64,000 nt of DNA from Corallium rubrum (lineage: Eukaryota > Cnidaria > Anthozoa > Scleralcyonacea > Coralliidae): positions 8,448,830-8,512,829 of the forward strand of contig OZ036003.1 in NCBI GenBank assembly GCA_964035015.1, given 5' to 3'. Below, in pieces: positions 10,352 through 21,776 of the stretch. Each line of letters begins with the position of its first letter. Position 1 is the first letter of the stretch. The position numbers and the translations under genes were made by a program. The notes under the pieces were generated by a model. That model was not told the DNA's origin, searched no databases, and worked only from the letters and a program-made list of their open reading frames with translations.

Positions 10352-11215
10352 GAAATAGGACGTTTAAGCCGCCATCTTGGTATGGTTACTGATCTTTCAG
10401 TAATTTATAGGAGACCAACTTGTCTCGTTGTAAATTTCAATAACATTGCTTAGAAAAACTTGGCCAAATATAGTTGCTGAAAATTGCCAAAGAATATTGC
10501 CAGGAGCAACTTCAACGAGGTCTAACAACGGAACCTTTTAATTTCCAGCTTCCGCAATTTTAAACTAATTCTCCGGTTTTAAAGCCATCGATATGCATGC
10601 GTGCTTTATATTATGATATAAATAAACCGTTAAATCAACATGGTCACAATAGACAACGACATACATGCCTCAGCTGTGATTTTAATGACTTCGCCTGAAA
10701 AAAGATTTTCGAAATTTTTAAAAGCTTATAATTATACTTAAAATAAAGCAAAGTTGTTTTTACGTTACTGTACAACTTTAAAATTGGGATCTGTTAAGTA
10801 TTTTCTTGATGTATCTCTGAGGGTGAATCTGAAATTTTTGTGTACAACAAACTTTAAGTAATTAATTCTTTGAACGTTTTCATGGCGATAAAGTAATATA
10901 AATAAGTTTTGTGGAAACACCACGTAAAATATTTCTTTGCTAAGCTTTCGACCTGTTGACTCAGGCCTTATCAGATGATGAGGCTCATGATGAAGTCCTG
11001 AGTCAGCAGGAAGCTGGAAATTAAAAGGTTCCGTTGTTAGACCTCGTTGAAGTTGCTCCTGGCAATATTCTTTGGCAATTTTCAGCAACTATATTTGGCC
11101 AAGTTTTTCTAAGCAATGTTATTGAAATTTACAACGAGACTGTGGGTCTCCTATGAATAACTGAAAGATCAGTAAGCATACCAAGATGGCGGCTTAAACG
11201 TCCTATTTGCTCTGA
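10352..11215. mobile_element. long inverted-repeat element
   Basis: Arms of about 200 bp (about 10352-10552 and 11015-11213) are near-perfect reverse complements. They include AAATAGGACGTTTAAGCC at the outer edge and CCAGCTTCC at the inner edge. The loop is about 460 bp. The minus-strand open frame at 10765-11088 lies partly in the arm and has no recognisable product. Confidence 0.8.
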
Positions 11216-12553
11216 TGAACGCCTGAGTCAACAGGCCGAAAGCTTAGCAAAGAAATATTTTACGTGGTGCTTCCACAAAACTTATTTATATAAACTTTAA
11301 GTATTAGATAAAGCATGAGCAACCGATCTGTATGTGATTTACAAGGCGAGACGCTGTAAATCAGATACAGATCGGTTGCGAATGCTTTATCGTGCTTATC
11401 AAATGGACGCATCTAAATAGCCATGTTTTCAAACTATTTTTCAAGTTGGGGTGATTTTAGCTAAGTAAATTGAGGAAAAAGTTTATGTAAATCAGAACGA
11501 ATCTGTATGCGATTTACAGATCTTGATTTCTTTTGAATTTTCTTCATGAGTGAGGGGAAGCTATTAACACCGCAGTTGGGGGCATGTAATTCCGCGTTAC
11601 AATGGTAACGGACCAAAAACTGTGTTTTCTTATGAGCGGTAATGTTATACATCATATTCAGTGGAATTCCACTGTCTGGAACGCTCAAGGGAAACGCGTA
11701 TTTCGAGTTTATTCAGAAGAAACAACTGTTAAAGCGAAATACGTGATAACCCAGTTATCTACTGTATTATAGAAATGGATATGGTATGTGTGTGTGTATT
11801 ACTTCTAGAACATTACAAGTTTGTGGGATAGAATCTTACAGTCAGAATGGAAATACCTTCCCACTTCTTCTTCTGTAGTTCGTTGCGTATTACTGTAAGG
11901 ACTTTAAGATTCAGACAACGGACTACGGCTACGGTAGAAAGTGTAACAGTGATATTAAATGGTGGTGTATTTATACATTTAAATTTCAAGATACATTATC
12001 GCACGGACTCGCCTTGTTCTTAAATTCTTGAAGAGATACACTTGTTCAATCTATGTTAGTCACGAGAGTAACGTTAAGCTTTCCCAAGGCTTCTGTAGTG
12101 ACTCAGGTTCCGCGTTGTCTTTACAACGTAAAAATGCTTTTTCTACGTTGTCAACAGAGTCACGACGGCATGAAAATTACTCTCGGGACCGTCATTTGCA
12201 AAAGTTCTTTGTATTTGACATAAAATTCTATTGTTCAAACACGTTGCCGTAGTCGTAGTCGTTGTGTTTTCTTAAAGTCCCTGATATTTCTGTAGCCGCT
12301 ACCGAAGCCTGAGAAAATTTTGTTGAAAACTGTACATAAATAGTATAATTTAGCTTTAAATGGCATTTAATCATAATACAATAGATGTTTATCCCAAATC
12401 GATACCAACAGACGAATAACATCAAGAATTAGCGACTTTTATCGCTAGATTTTTCTCACGTTTCGGTAGCGGATACAGAAATACAGTAATACACAACCAA
12501 CTACAGAAGCGGGAAGGTATTTCCATTTTGACTGTGAAGGGTTTTCTCCCTTT
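11216..12553. other. intron sequence with short inverted repeats
   Basis: ACCGATCTGTATGTGATTTA (about 11310) and AAATCAGATACAGATCGGTT (about 11356) form a hairpin. Otherwise nothing is recognised. Confidence 0.4.
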
Positions 12554-12592
12554 AACGAATAAAATCGTCTGGCATTAGAGTAAAATAATGTA
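12554..12592 (+). repeat. partial 93-bp mini-element core
   Basis: ACGAATAAAATCGTCTGGCA followed by GAGTAAAATA. The hairpin arm is shortened. Confidence 0.5.
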
Positions 12593-12665
12593 GCGTTATA
12601 GTCTTATAATAACAAAGGGTCGTTTTTGACTGGCTCATGCAGACAGGAGTAACTTAATGGCATGT

Positions 12666-13328
12666 TAAGGTCTTCGTTAAGGTTTGCAAGGTCATTTCTG
12701 TAAAGCGCTCTCAATTCGTCAGAATTTATGCCAGAAAAATAAAATAGATATCATTAGAAAGCTATGAATTTGTAGAATACAATGGTGTCTTTGGTTTAGC
12801 GATAAACACAAACCGTTAATAGTTGTTAATTTTTTTAATTAAAACCAGAGGGCCTCACTCGGCGCGACTTAAGAACAAAGCGTTTCATTTTGTTCCAAAA
12901 AATTTTTCGCGGTTCGATTCCGAGATAAATGTCCAGCAAAACGGTGTCAGCGTTTTTTTATTTATTGCCTGGTTTCGAATTAATGACTTATTTTGTCGGA
13001 ATGTTGGTCGAAAACAGCATTTTTAACTTTGGTCGTCGGTAAAATCGGCAAAATTTTGCTGGAAATTTATCTCGGAATCAAAGTAAAAAAAAGTATTTTG
13101 AACAAAATAAAACGCTTTGTTGTTAAGTCGCCCCGAGTGAAGCCCTCTGGTTTTAATTTAAAAATTCACAATTATTAACGGTTTGTGTTTATCGCAAAAC
13201 CAAAGACACCATTGTATTCTACAAATTCGTAGCTTTCTAATGATATCTATTTTATTTTTGTGGCATAAATTCTGACGAATTGAGAGCGCTTTACAGAAAT
13301 GACCTTGCAAACCTTAACGAAGACCTTA
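12666..13328. mobile_element. foldback/MULE-like element with very long TIRs
   Basis: TIRs of more than 250 bp, starting TAAGGTCTTCGTTAAGG and ending with its reverse complement, around a short unique centre. ATGGCATGT flanks both ends (12657-12665 and 13329-13337) as a 9-bp target duplication. The exact length is ambiguous, 7 to 13 bp, because the flank is self-similar to the terminus. Long TIRs plus 9-bp duplications are typical of Mutator-like elements. Confidence 0.85.
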
Positions 13329-13641
13329 ATGGCATGTTAACTCATCGCTCAGGAAAAGGTTCATTTTCTCACAAGCCATCGAACTTCACACGAATTGAAA
13401 TAATATCTGTGAATCATATTTATGCGAGGTTCGACGTTTGCCTTTATTTTGGTTTGGCTGCTTGCATTTGGATTTGTCGAAAACTAGTTGATTTTCACGA
13501 CTGACATATCCGGACCGATTTTGGGTCAATGAAGGTCGACTCAGGATCAAAGACCGCGATCTTGAAATACATGTAGCTCAACTAAATACATATGAACTAA
13601 GTTTATGTCTGGTAAATACATGTACGCTTCAGCTTTCAGAC

Positions 13642-13884
13642 CATAGAGATCATATAAATACTAGAGGGGGCATCCTATCTTAATTTCAGCCAACCACGGG
13701 TAACCAATTGAACACCGCCATCTTGGATTATTTTGGAGGCAAACATTAGGCGCGTTGGTTGGCAAAGGACTGGGTCTAGTACATTTGCCAACCAATTGAC
13801 TGAAATACCATAGGTAATGGCAGCCCATGTGGTTACCAAATTTTTCCCGCCAATGCCCCCTCTAGTATTTATATGATCTCTATG
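13642..13884. mobile_element. 243-bp hAT-like MITE
   Basis: TIRs of about 32 bp (CATAGAGATCATATAAATAC at the left, reverse complement at the right) with an 8-bp perfect duplication TTTCAGAC at 13634-13641 and 13885-13892. Non-coding. Confidence 0.85.
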
Positions 13885-14000
13885 TTTCAGACCACTTTTG
13901 CTATTCATTCCATGTTGCTGTTTGGGTCCAGCACGTTTTTCAGTTTGGGTTATACGTACGACCTGCAAATATTTATAGTTGACTACAGTATATGGTTTAT

Positions 14001-14188
14001 ATAATTGTCAGTTGTTTGCTGTACAAGCTGTGTTAGTTAGTAATACTCAGACGCTCTGGCTAGTATTCAGAAGGTTGCGGGTTCGAGTCCCGCTTAGAGC
14101 TCAGAGATTTTCCGAGTATTACTAACTAACACAGCTTGTACAGCAAACAACTGACAATTATTACTGAGCTGCAATTTCTGAAACTAAC
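14001..14188. mobile_element. palindromic insertion with a tRNA-like centre
   Basis: 48-bp perfect inverted arms (14001-14048 and 14114-14161) surround a 65-nt centre with a good B box (GGTTCGAGTCCC). A 12-bp direct repeat TATATGGTTTAT flanks the whole insertion (13989-14000 and 14189-14200). The arms contain GCTGTACAAGCTGT, also found in the satellite at 15334-16548. It ends only about 20 bp before the acceptor at 14209. Confidence 0.75.
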
Positions 14189-14209
14189 TATATGGTTTAT
14201 GTTTTCTAG

Positions 14210-14329
14210 GCTATCGGATGCATTCGGAACGGCGAAAATATGTTATTATCTAACATCATTCCTGGATTTTCCTTGGCCGAAGCAAAAGATAGCATCATGG
14301 AGTATGAGCAGTTTAAAACTGCTATGGAG
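14210..14329 (+). CDS. trio: Trio exon: spectrin repeat start
   Basis: Acceptor TGTTTTCTAG, donor GAG|GTAATT; 40 codons, phase 0-0. The peptide AIGCIRNGENMLL ... EYEQFKTAME carries the W/CIRNGE-like motif found at the start of a Trio spectrin repeat, and links the preceding and following spectrin exons in frame. Confidence 0.85.
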
Positions 14330-14339
14330 GTAATTTCTT

Positions 14340-14910
14340 GTAGATGTGTAGTAAAGACTTATTAACCGAGTGCGAGGTCTGTACGGGAAAGTATTTGCCT
14401 GAGGTTTTCGTACAGACCGAGCGACGAAGGAGCGAGGTTTGTGCAATAAAACCGAAGGCAGATACTTTCCAGTACAGACCAAGCAAACGAGGTTAATAAG
14501 GAATTTATTATATGGCTGTTGGTTCATTTCATTTTTAAGCTTCTAGCGTTGTTTTGTCTTCGGAGTATGCTGTTTACCTTTAATACCTGTTAACTTTTTC
14601 GTGTCGCTTCTTGGTCTTCTTGTTTACACCAGTTCGGCTTTTATTTGTCGTGTTTTTAGATAAACAGCTTTAAAGAAAACCAGCAGTAATGTTCCAACGC
14701 ATTTTATTGTTCAGAATATTTGAATAAAGTTACCCAGTACTCTTTTATTTGTATTCAAATGAATTCACACATTTTCTCGCCGAAACTTACAGGGCCGAGA
14801 AAAAAGCGTATTGACCGGTCGGTCAATATCGTAAAATCCCGACCTCTCAGCCAATCAGCGTGCGTCGTTTTGCGTACGGACCGGAAATCAAACCCAGCCA
14901 TATAATAAAT
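14340..14910. repeat. dispersed repeat with GAGGTCTGTACGGGAAA words
   Basis: Alternating GTACAGACC words (14370-14485), ending in TTTATTATATGGCTG at about 14504. Its reverse complement CAGCCATATAATAAA at about 14896 suggests an inverted-repeat boundary. No coding content. Confidence 0.45.
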
Positions 14911-15333
14911 ACTGTTATAAGCCCTAATTAAACGGGAACGCAAGTCATCGCAAGTTGGCAGTCACGCTATCTCAGCGAGCCGTTCTGAATAATTTCTCGA
15001 AAATATTATACACCGTGACAAAGTTAAAACTTGTTTAAAACACTCATGAAACCTTTATTTTGTTAATTTGGGTCTTCGAACGACCGCCACAGAAATTCGT
15101 GACTGCCAACTTGCGTTCTCGTTTGATTACCGCCTCAATTAAGCCGATAATTCAAAAAGTAAGAAATAAAACAAATTCCAGAGGTCTTAATTACATCGTT
15201 GAAATAACTTATCCTTTCTTGTTTCCCGCCTTTACTTATAAGTTTCGTGCTTTTTGTGCGCGCTGTCATGACGGGTATAGAAACACTGGAAATGTACGTT
15301 ATACCGGCTTAATACGTTAGTACTTTCACCTCA

Positions 15334-16548
15334 GAGTTTGTAAAGTTTTGTTAGTTCTTGCTGCACAAGCTGTCGTTAGTTAGTATAGTACTTTCAGTTT
15401 GAAGTTTGTAATGTTTTGTTAGTTCTTTCTGTACAAGCTGTCGTTAGTTAGTATAGTACTTTCAGCTTGGAGTTCAAAGACAGCTTTACAGCAAGAACTA
15501 ACAAAACTTTACAAACTACAAGCTGAAAGAACTATACTAACTAACGACAGCTTGTACAGCAAGAACTAACAAAACTTTACAAACTCCAAGCTGAAAGAAC
15601 TATACTAACTAACGACAGCTTGTACAGCAAGAACTAACAAAACTTTACAAACTCCAAGCTGAAAGTACTATACTAACTAACGACAGCTTGTGCAGCAAGA
15701 ACTAACAAAACTTTACAAACTCCAAGATGAAAGTACTATACTAACTAACGACAGCTTGTGCAGCAAGAACTAACAAAACTTTACAAACTCCAAGCTGAAA
15801 GTACTATACTAAGTAACGACAGCTTGTGCAGCAAGAACTAACCAAACTTTACAAACTCCAAGCTGAAAGTACTATACTAACTAACGACAGCTTGTACAGA
15901 AAGAACTAACAAAACATTACAAACTCCAAACTGAAAGTACTATACTAACTAACGACAGCGTGTACAGCAAGAACTAACAAAACTTTACAAACTTCAAGCT
16001 GAAAGTACTATACTAACTAACGACAGCTTGTACAGCAAGAACTAACCAAACTTTACAAACTCCAAACTGAAAGTACTAACTAACGACAGCTTGTACAGCA
16101 AGAACTAACCAAACTTTGCAAACTCCAAGCTGAAAGTACTATACTAACTAACGACAGCTTGTACAGCAAGAACTAACAAAACTTTACAAACTCCAAGCTG
16201 AAAGTACTATACTAACTAACGACAGCTTGTACAGCAAGAACTAACAAAACTTTACAAACTCCAAGCTGAAAGAACTATACTAACTAACGACAGCTTGTAC
16301 AGCAAGAACTAACAAAACTTTACAAACTCCAAGCTGAAAGAACTATACTAACTAACGACAGCTTGTACAGCAAGAACTAACAAAACTTTACAAACTCCAA
16401 GCTGAAAGTACTATACTAACTAACGACAGCTTGTACAGCAAGAACTAACAAAACTTTACAAAGTCCGAGCTGAAAGTACTATACTAACTAACGACAGCTT
16501 GTACAGCAAGAACTAACAAAACTTTACAAACTCCGAGCTGAAAGTACT
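15334..16548. repeat. 68-bp satellite array with an inverted head
   Basis: The unit (for example CTAACGACAGCTTGTACAGC to the next occurrence, 15541 to 15609) is 68 bp. Two units lie in reverse orientation (15334-15475), then about 16 in forward orientation (15484-16548). Copies differ by few substitutions and one deletion near 16075. It ends about 100 bp before the exon at 16647. Confidence 0.95.
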
Positions 16549-16646
16549 ATGAAAACGCGGCTTTTGACCAATGAGACACTTTGTCTTACTGAAGTATATT
16601 TGTATAGTAAAAACCATAAGACATTCTTTTGTACTTTACCCTGCAG

Positions 16647-16838
16647 AAAACCAGACAAAGAGTGGCGTCAATTCGCGGTCGAGCGGACGATCTGGTGAAA
16701 CAAAATTACCCAGAGCCCGGTCAAGTAATGAGCTGCTCAGATCTCGTGTTCAAACGTTGGCAACAATTGATGAAAAAAGCAAACGAGAAACAACAAGTGG
16801 TCATGGCTTCTTATAACTTCTTCAAAAAATCGGAAGAG
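16647..16838 (+). CDS. trio: Trio exon: spectrin repeat
   Basis: Acceptor ACCCTGCAG, donor GAG|GTATGT; 64 codons, phase 0-0. KTRQRVASIRGRADDLV ... RWQQLMKKANEKQQVVMASY matches the heptads and the W-Q-x-L core of Trio spectrin repeats. Followed in frame by the exon at 32986 across a 16-kb intron. Confidence 0.9.
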
Positions 16839-17043
16839 GTATGTTGTGCTTTCTTTTTGTGATGTCATGACTTGTTGCGCAATATTGCGTAACATGACGT
16901 CAGCGCATGCGTGTTGTTACACGATATGATTCGACAGTGGAGTACAAATAGAGTTCGCTTAAATTTACTCAATTCCCAAACTTTCACCATGCAACATTTT
17001 TGCGTGTCCCTGGGTTGACGTCATTTCCAGTGAATAGTAGGAA

Positions 17044-17322
17044 AGGACTGGGAGCTAATCATCCTTACTTGCAGCCGCGTACTTGCAGCCAGCGGCTGCA
17101 TTGCGAAGGACGCAGATCAATGTGTCCGTGTCGAAGGCATATCAAAGGCGCTCCAGGCAGCCGCCAAAGATGTTGGCGTTGATTTTACGGAGGGAGGAAA
17201 ACCGGAGAACCCGGCGAAAAACCCTTGAAGCACAGGAGAGACCAACTACAACTCTACTCACATGAGTTCCAAGCTCGACAACGGGGTCGTTCCCAAGCGG
17301 TCACCCATCCCAAGTACTAAAC
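17044..17322 (-). mobile_element. 5S-SINE, minus strand, tail A
   Basis: On the minus strand it reads AGTACTTGGGATGGGTGACC (partial 5S head), the GAGGGTTTTTCGCCGGG body and the GCAAGTAAGGATGATTAG tail. The extreme 5' part of the head is missing. A small tail segment (CGCGTACTTGCAGCC) is duplicated. Confidence 0.85.
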
Positions 17323-17652
17323 ACAATAAACCAACTGTAGCAGAAGAAGAATGCATTAAGATCAAACTTTAGTTGGCGATAAGATTAAATCTTACTTTTT
17401 GGCAGCATCGGATTCTCGAATCTTATTTATCTTAATCTGGCTTAACTTCACACGATTTTTCTCGTCACGGAGAAAATCCATTGATGGGGAAAGGGATAAG
17501 CAATTGCCATCAGAAAGTGCCAAAGATTATAAATACATAAGAAAGTCCAAACATGAGATACACACCTTAAGCTGTATATAGGCGCGGTAAAGCAGATTTC
17601 TGACAAGGCTTAAGGTTTGGGGGGACCCAAAAAAGCGCATGCCAAACGAACA

Positions 17653-17963
17653 ACGGGTGGCGTGTGCCGTTAGGGCGCTGCCTCTCACCGCTGTAATTAA
17701 GCCCAGTTGGACGGGGTTAGTACTTGGATGGGTGACCGTCTGGGACTAGCTCCGTTCTCGAACTTGAATTTCATGTGAGTAGAGTTTAGTTGGTCTCTCC
17801 TGTGCTTCGAGGGTTTTTCGTAGGGTTCTGCAGTTTTCCTCCCTCCGTTAAATTAACACTTAGGTCTTAGCTTATGTCGTGCACTTTAACATGAGCCTCT
17901 GGCTCGGATGATAGGGCGACCACATCCTGTGTTTACGACGTTAAATAAATCATTACATTACTC
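17653..17963 (+). mobile_element. 5S-SINE, full head, tail B
   Basis: Head GTTAGTACTTGGATGGGTGA corresponds to the 5S rRNA internal promoter region (C box). The body is shared with other copies. The 3' end differs: CTTATGTCGTGCACTTTAAC, GAGCCTCTGGCTCGGATGAT and ACGTTAAATAAATCATTAC, as at 36791-37095. Confidence 0.9.
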
Positions 17964-18156
17964 AACAAAGAAGCTTAATATGGCGAGCCGGGCTTGATTA
18001 TTGTGCCAGTCGAACGTGCAGGTGATGAAAATATCGGTATCATTGGTGACGAATGTCTCAACCACAATTTTTTCTAAACTCTATTTTTGGCCTAAAAAAC
18101 TAATAAATAAAGTCAATAATTAAACACTTTTGGTATGCTCAAAATGTAGCCTGCGT

Positions 18157-18167
18157 CCCTTGACACA

Positions 18168-18200
<33 letters not shown>

Positions 18201-18207
18201 ACTAAAG
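18157..18207 (+). repeat. partial 93-bp mini-element core
   Basis: AGTAAAATGGTCTGGCGTTA then GACAGAGTAAAATACTAAAG. TTAA flanks are not seen. Confidence 0.55.
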
Positions 18208-20549
18208 TCTGCTTGGTTTGAAAACGAACGATACGCTCGGCAAAGAATTAAGGGGAGTCAAACCATTCTTAATATATGCATTTTTTATTTGAAGTTTTGT
18301 TGAAAACACTTAAAAAGACATGTGCTCACCGCATGCGTCATTTTTTAAACGGAAGCCAAGCAGGTGCGCTGGTGGTACTGGAATATTGACATTCTAAAGT
18401 GAATATGATGTTGTTTTTTTTCCGAACTTTGTTGGCCTTTTTATCCGTTTAAGATAGTTATAATAATCACCCAAGCAAAAATTAGTGAAAATAAAAGAAA
18501 AGAAATTAAAAATTTAAAAAAATAATTAAAAATTAGACTGCAGCGAAAGAGGTACAGGTATATTTAAGAGCTAAATCTCGCTTTTCGTCAGGAATTATTT
18601 TTTGGTGGCAGTACAAGAAATGATGAATTAATGAAAAGGACTTGAACACTCAGGTTTTGTCAGAGGTTCCACTGTCGCAGTACCTCGCAGGCTATTTTTA
18701 TCAGTTTGACAGTTCTGGTCAGAAGTATCCTAAGAGTGCCATCGACTTTGAACTACGGTTCAGTGCTAAAAATTGGCGAGGTAGAGTGGTCTCCCATAAT
18801 GACACCGAAAACAGTTAAAACATCCGCTAAAACAACATTGTATATTTACCAAATCTTTTTAAGAGGGACATATACATTGTATACACAATTAAATTAACTT
18901 ATGGGTGTTGGCAGCACAGTGCTTAGCGTGGTCGGTGCCGTTATCTGATTAAAATTTCATCTTAATGGTCGCATGTGAGAAGAGTGCTTCCAGTTTGCCT
19001 TACCAAACACCACAGCTTTCTTCCTTGTAGCCCAGTTTCCTCTTGTAGTAACACTGGACAAATGAGGGGTGGCCTTTGCTAGACCTCTAGGGAGCTTAGA
19101 TATGACTGATAGGGTTGTCCAGTATAAATAAAGTCGGCTGTTGATACCAATTGATAGGTGCTATGGATGTCCGCTCGCGGTTGAGCGGGATACAGAGCGA
19201 CCAAGTACTATCGGAAGACACAATACCGATTTCTAAACAGCATAGCACAACAGAGACGTATCGTCTCGGCTTCAGGAAGTTGTGGCGTATTTGTGGCATG
19301 CCGTTAATCGCTTTTATGCTGCTTATCTGGAAAATCTTATTTTTTGAATTTCTTTTATATGTTTGTGTCAGCTTAGGACTTGTATCAATAATCAACATGT
19401 GTGTCATGTTTTAACACTGGTTAGTGTTGGTGAAATCTGACATTTGGCCAGGATTAGGAGTTTAATTCTGAGAGTGAGCTGTGTGAAGATCGCACATTTT
19501 TCGTTAGCCACAAGGCAGAGACGTCTCTATAAATGTTTTAGATATGTCTATCTTTCGAGTTATTGACGTTTGACATCTTGACAGGGTGGAACTTTTATCC
19601 TGAGTTGTGACGTTGTGAATATGGGACATTTTTCGTTAGCCAGAACTGTGGCAGAGTTGGAAAAGAAGCTTTTGTTTATTTGAGTTAGTTTAGCACTCTT
19701 TCGTGAACGCATAGTCCCTAGAATTAAAGTGAACGGAATACAGCAACAGATTAGGAGCCCAATTGATACAGGTTTCTAGTGCCATCGATTTAAACTCGTT
19801 AATCGAGAAGACTGGAAAGTCCTATCATTTGCTTGTTGTTACAAAGGTAGCACTTTCTCTTCAGTTATTTTAAGCTTGAGTGGTAGTCCGACCAAGGATT
19901 GAACAGTGTAACCACTAGACTACAACTGCTGGTATATGCGAGTACCACTAAGAGAAGAACTAGAAGGTTTACTAACACCACACCAAACAATTTAGAATCT
20001 GACGAAGTTATTATCAAATTAGGTGCGTCCTTTAATCAAAAGGATATAGTCAACACCAAAACCCTTTGGATCGCATAGTCAAGCAAGCTAGCCTTCTTCA
20101 AATACTGAGTGCATGCATGTATTCCGTTTATTTCGGTATATTGTTTGTCGCCCATGCTGGAGAGCACGGAGCATGCACCTGGGGCTATATACGTGATGTG
20201 CATTCAATGCTCTTGAATCTAGGATATCCGAGTTTACCAAGGAGGACCCTGGATTGACCTTGGATGGGGGGGGTGAGGCAGAGAGGGAATATATTGATTT
20301 GCAGCAAAACATTGGCTAACCAACAAATACACAGCAGGTAGTCGAGAGTAGTTAGCAGCAACTAGTGGCAGACTATAGCAGTCCCAAACTTGCTCAGGGA
20401 AATCTGGAAACAACGTGACCCCTAGGAGTAACGTTACCAAAGCCAAATTCCTGTTAGTTCTCGGAAGGTTGGGAATACTTGAAATCGTCTCCGGCTCTGG
20501 AGGAGGGGTGGAAAACTAGAAAGAAAATTTAAAAAAAACTGTATACCAA
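18208..20549. other. intron sequence, mostly unrecognised
   Basis: No supported gene. A minus-strand tRNA-like relic lies at 19874-19932 (B-box-like GTTCAATCC and TAGTCTAGTGGTTA). The small open frames at 19151-19414 and 20066-20257 have no recognisable features. Confidence 0.4.
19874..19932 (-). repeat. tRNA-like relic
   Basis: The minus strand reads TGTAGTCTAGTGGTTACA (A-box-like) and then TGTTCAATCCTTGG (B-box-like), closer together than in a real tRNA. Possibly a decayed tRNA-SINE head. Confidence 0.3.
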
Positions 20550-21127
20550 TGACGTAAAACATTTAAACCACTCGAGTGATGTTGCATGCCATATTCTCGT
20601 GCTGGTACGCGCTGCCTCTCACCAAAAAGTTAAGCCCGGTTAGACAGGGTTAGTACTTGGATGGGTGACCGTTTGAGAATGGCCCCGTTGTCGGGCTTGG
20701 ACTCAGTATGTGAGTAGAGTTGTAGTTGATCTCTCCTGTGCTTCGAGGGTTTTTCGCCGGGTTCTCCAGTTTTCCTCCCTCCATAAAATCAACACTAACA
20801 TCTTAGCTGTGATCCGTGGTGTGAACTGTGTCGTTGGCGGCTGCTTCGAGCGCCTTCGATATACCTCGACACGGCCACGTTGGTCTGCGTCCTTCACAAT
20901 TCAGCCGTTGGCTGCAAGTAAGGATGATTAGCCACGGCACTCCTTTATCCTTTACCCTTTATCCTTTAGTGATGTTGCATGCCATATTCTCCCAATACAG
21001 CAAACCCCTCTATACGAGGATTGCTTGCGTGAATATTTGCAACGAAACGTGATAGTGAGACTGTTCCACTAACTTTTCGTTGCAACTATAGCAACATCAC
21101 TCGAGTGGTGTAAATGTTTTACGTCAT
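20550..21127. mobile_element. MITE with 35-bp TIRs, host of a SINE
   Basis: TGACGTAAAACATTTAAACC...GATGTTGC at the left and its near-exact reverse complement at the right (about 21092-21127). Without the nested SINE and its target duplication it would be about 185 bp. Confidence 0.75.
20599..20968 (+). mobile_element. complete 5S-SINE (370 bp) with a 23-bp target duplication
   Basis: Reference copy for the family. The 5S-like head includes GGTTAGTACTTGGATGGGTG. The body has GAGGGTTTTTCGCCGGGTTC, tail A ends GCAAGTAAGGATGATTAGCC, and a short TCCTTTA repeat closes the element. The 23-bp flank at 20576-20598 recurs exactly at 20969-20991, marking a LINE-type insertion. It sits inside the MITE at 20550-21127. 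Confidence 0.95.
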
Positions 21128-21500
21128 ATAGTTTATTTTTATTTTTGGAACTGTATAACACGGGTTTCCATTATTTTTTGTCGTTTTGTGCTTAACAGAC
21201 GTACTGTGCATGTCTGAGCGTTGTTCTGAGGAGTAAAATCACACGGCTTTAGCCTTTAGACAGAATCAAATAGTCTGTTCAGTTTGACCGGCTTAGGCAA
21301 GGGTGGATAATTGAATAAGCCTGTTTGGATTTTTTTATGCATGGTTTGGAAACTTGATTTTTGGTTGTTAGCATCAATTTAAGATTCAGATTATCATCAA
21401 GAACAGTCATTGAGCAAGAGTTGTCCTAGCAAAAGACCGGAGCGTTTGAAATCATGAAAGGTATCTTCAATTCCTTACTCCGGTCTCAATCTCGGGTGAT

Positions 21501-21728
21501 ACTATTGGTGAGAGGCATCGCCCTAATAGCACACGTGTGGCGTGTGCTATTAGGGCGCTGCTTGTCACCAATAGTTAAGCCCGGTTAGACGGGGTTAGTA
21601 CTTGGATGGGTGACGGTCTGGGGCTCATGTGAGTAGAGTTTAGTTGGTCTCTTCTGTGCTTCGAGGGTTTTTCGCCGGGTTCTCCGATTTTCCTCCCTCC
21701 GTAAAATCAACACTTATAGGTCTTAGTT
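21501..21728 (+). mobile_element. 5S-SINE with inverted duplication of its 5' end
   Basis: The head starts at 21541 (CGTGTGCTATTAGGGCGCTG). The preceding 35 bp (21501-21535) are the near-exact reverse complement of 21541-21575 with a 5-nt spacer. The body is truncated after AAAATCAACACTTATAGG. Confidence 0.85.
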
Positions 21729-21776
21729 GTAAATGGAGGACCCCACCAGCTCTGCTGAAAAACGTATCCTCCTTAA

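Noticed and set aside
15334-16548. CRISPR-like array
   Set aside because: The 68-bp units are contiguous without unique spacers, in an animal intron; it is a satellite.
20599-20720. Functional 5S rRNA gene
   Set aside because: Only the internal promoter region resembles 5S; it is followed by a SINE body and flanked by target duplications.
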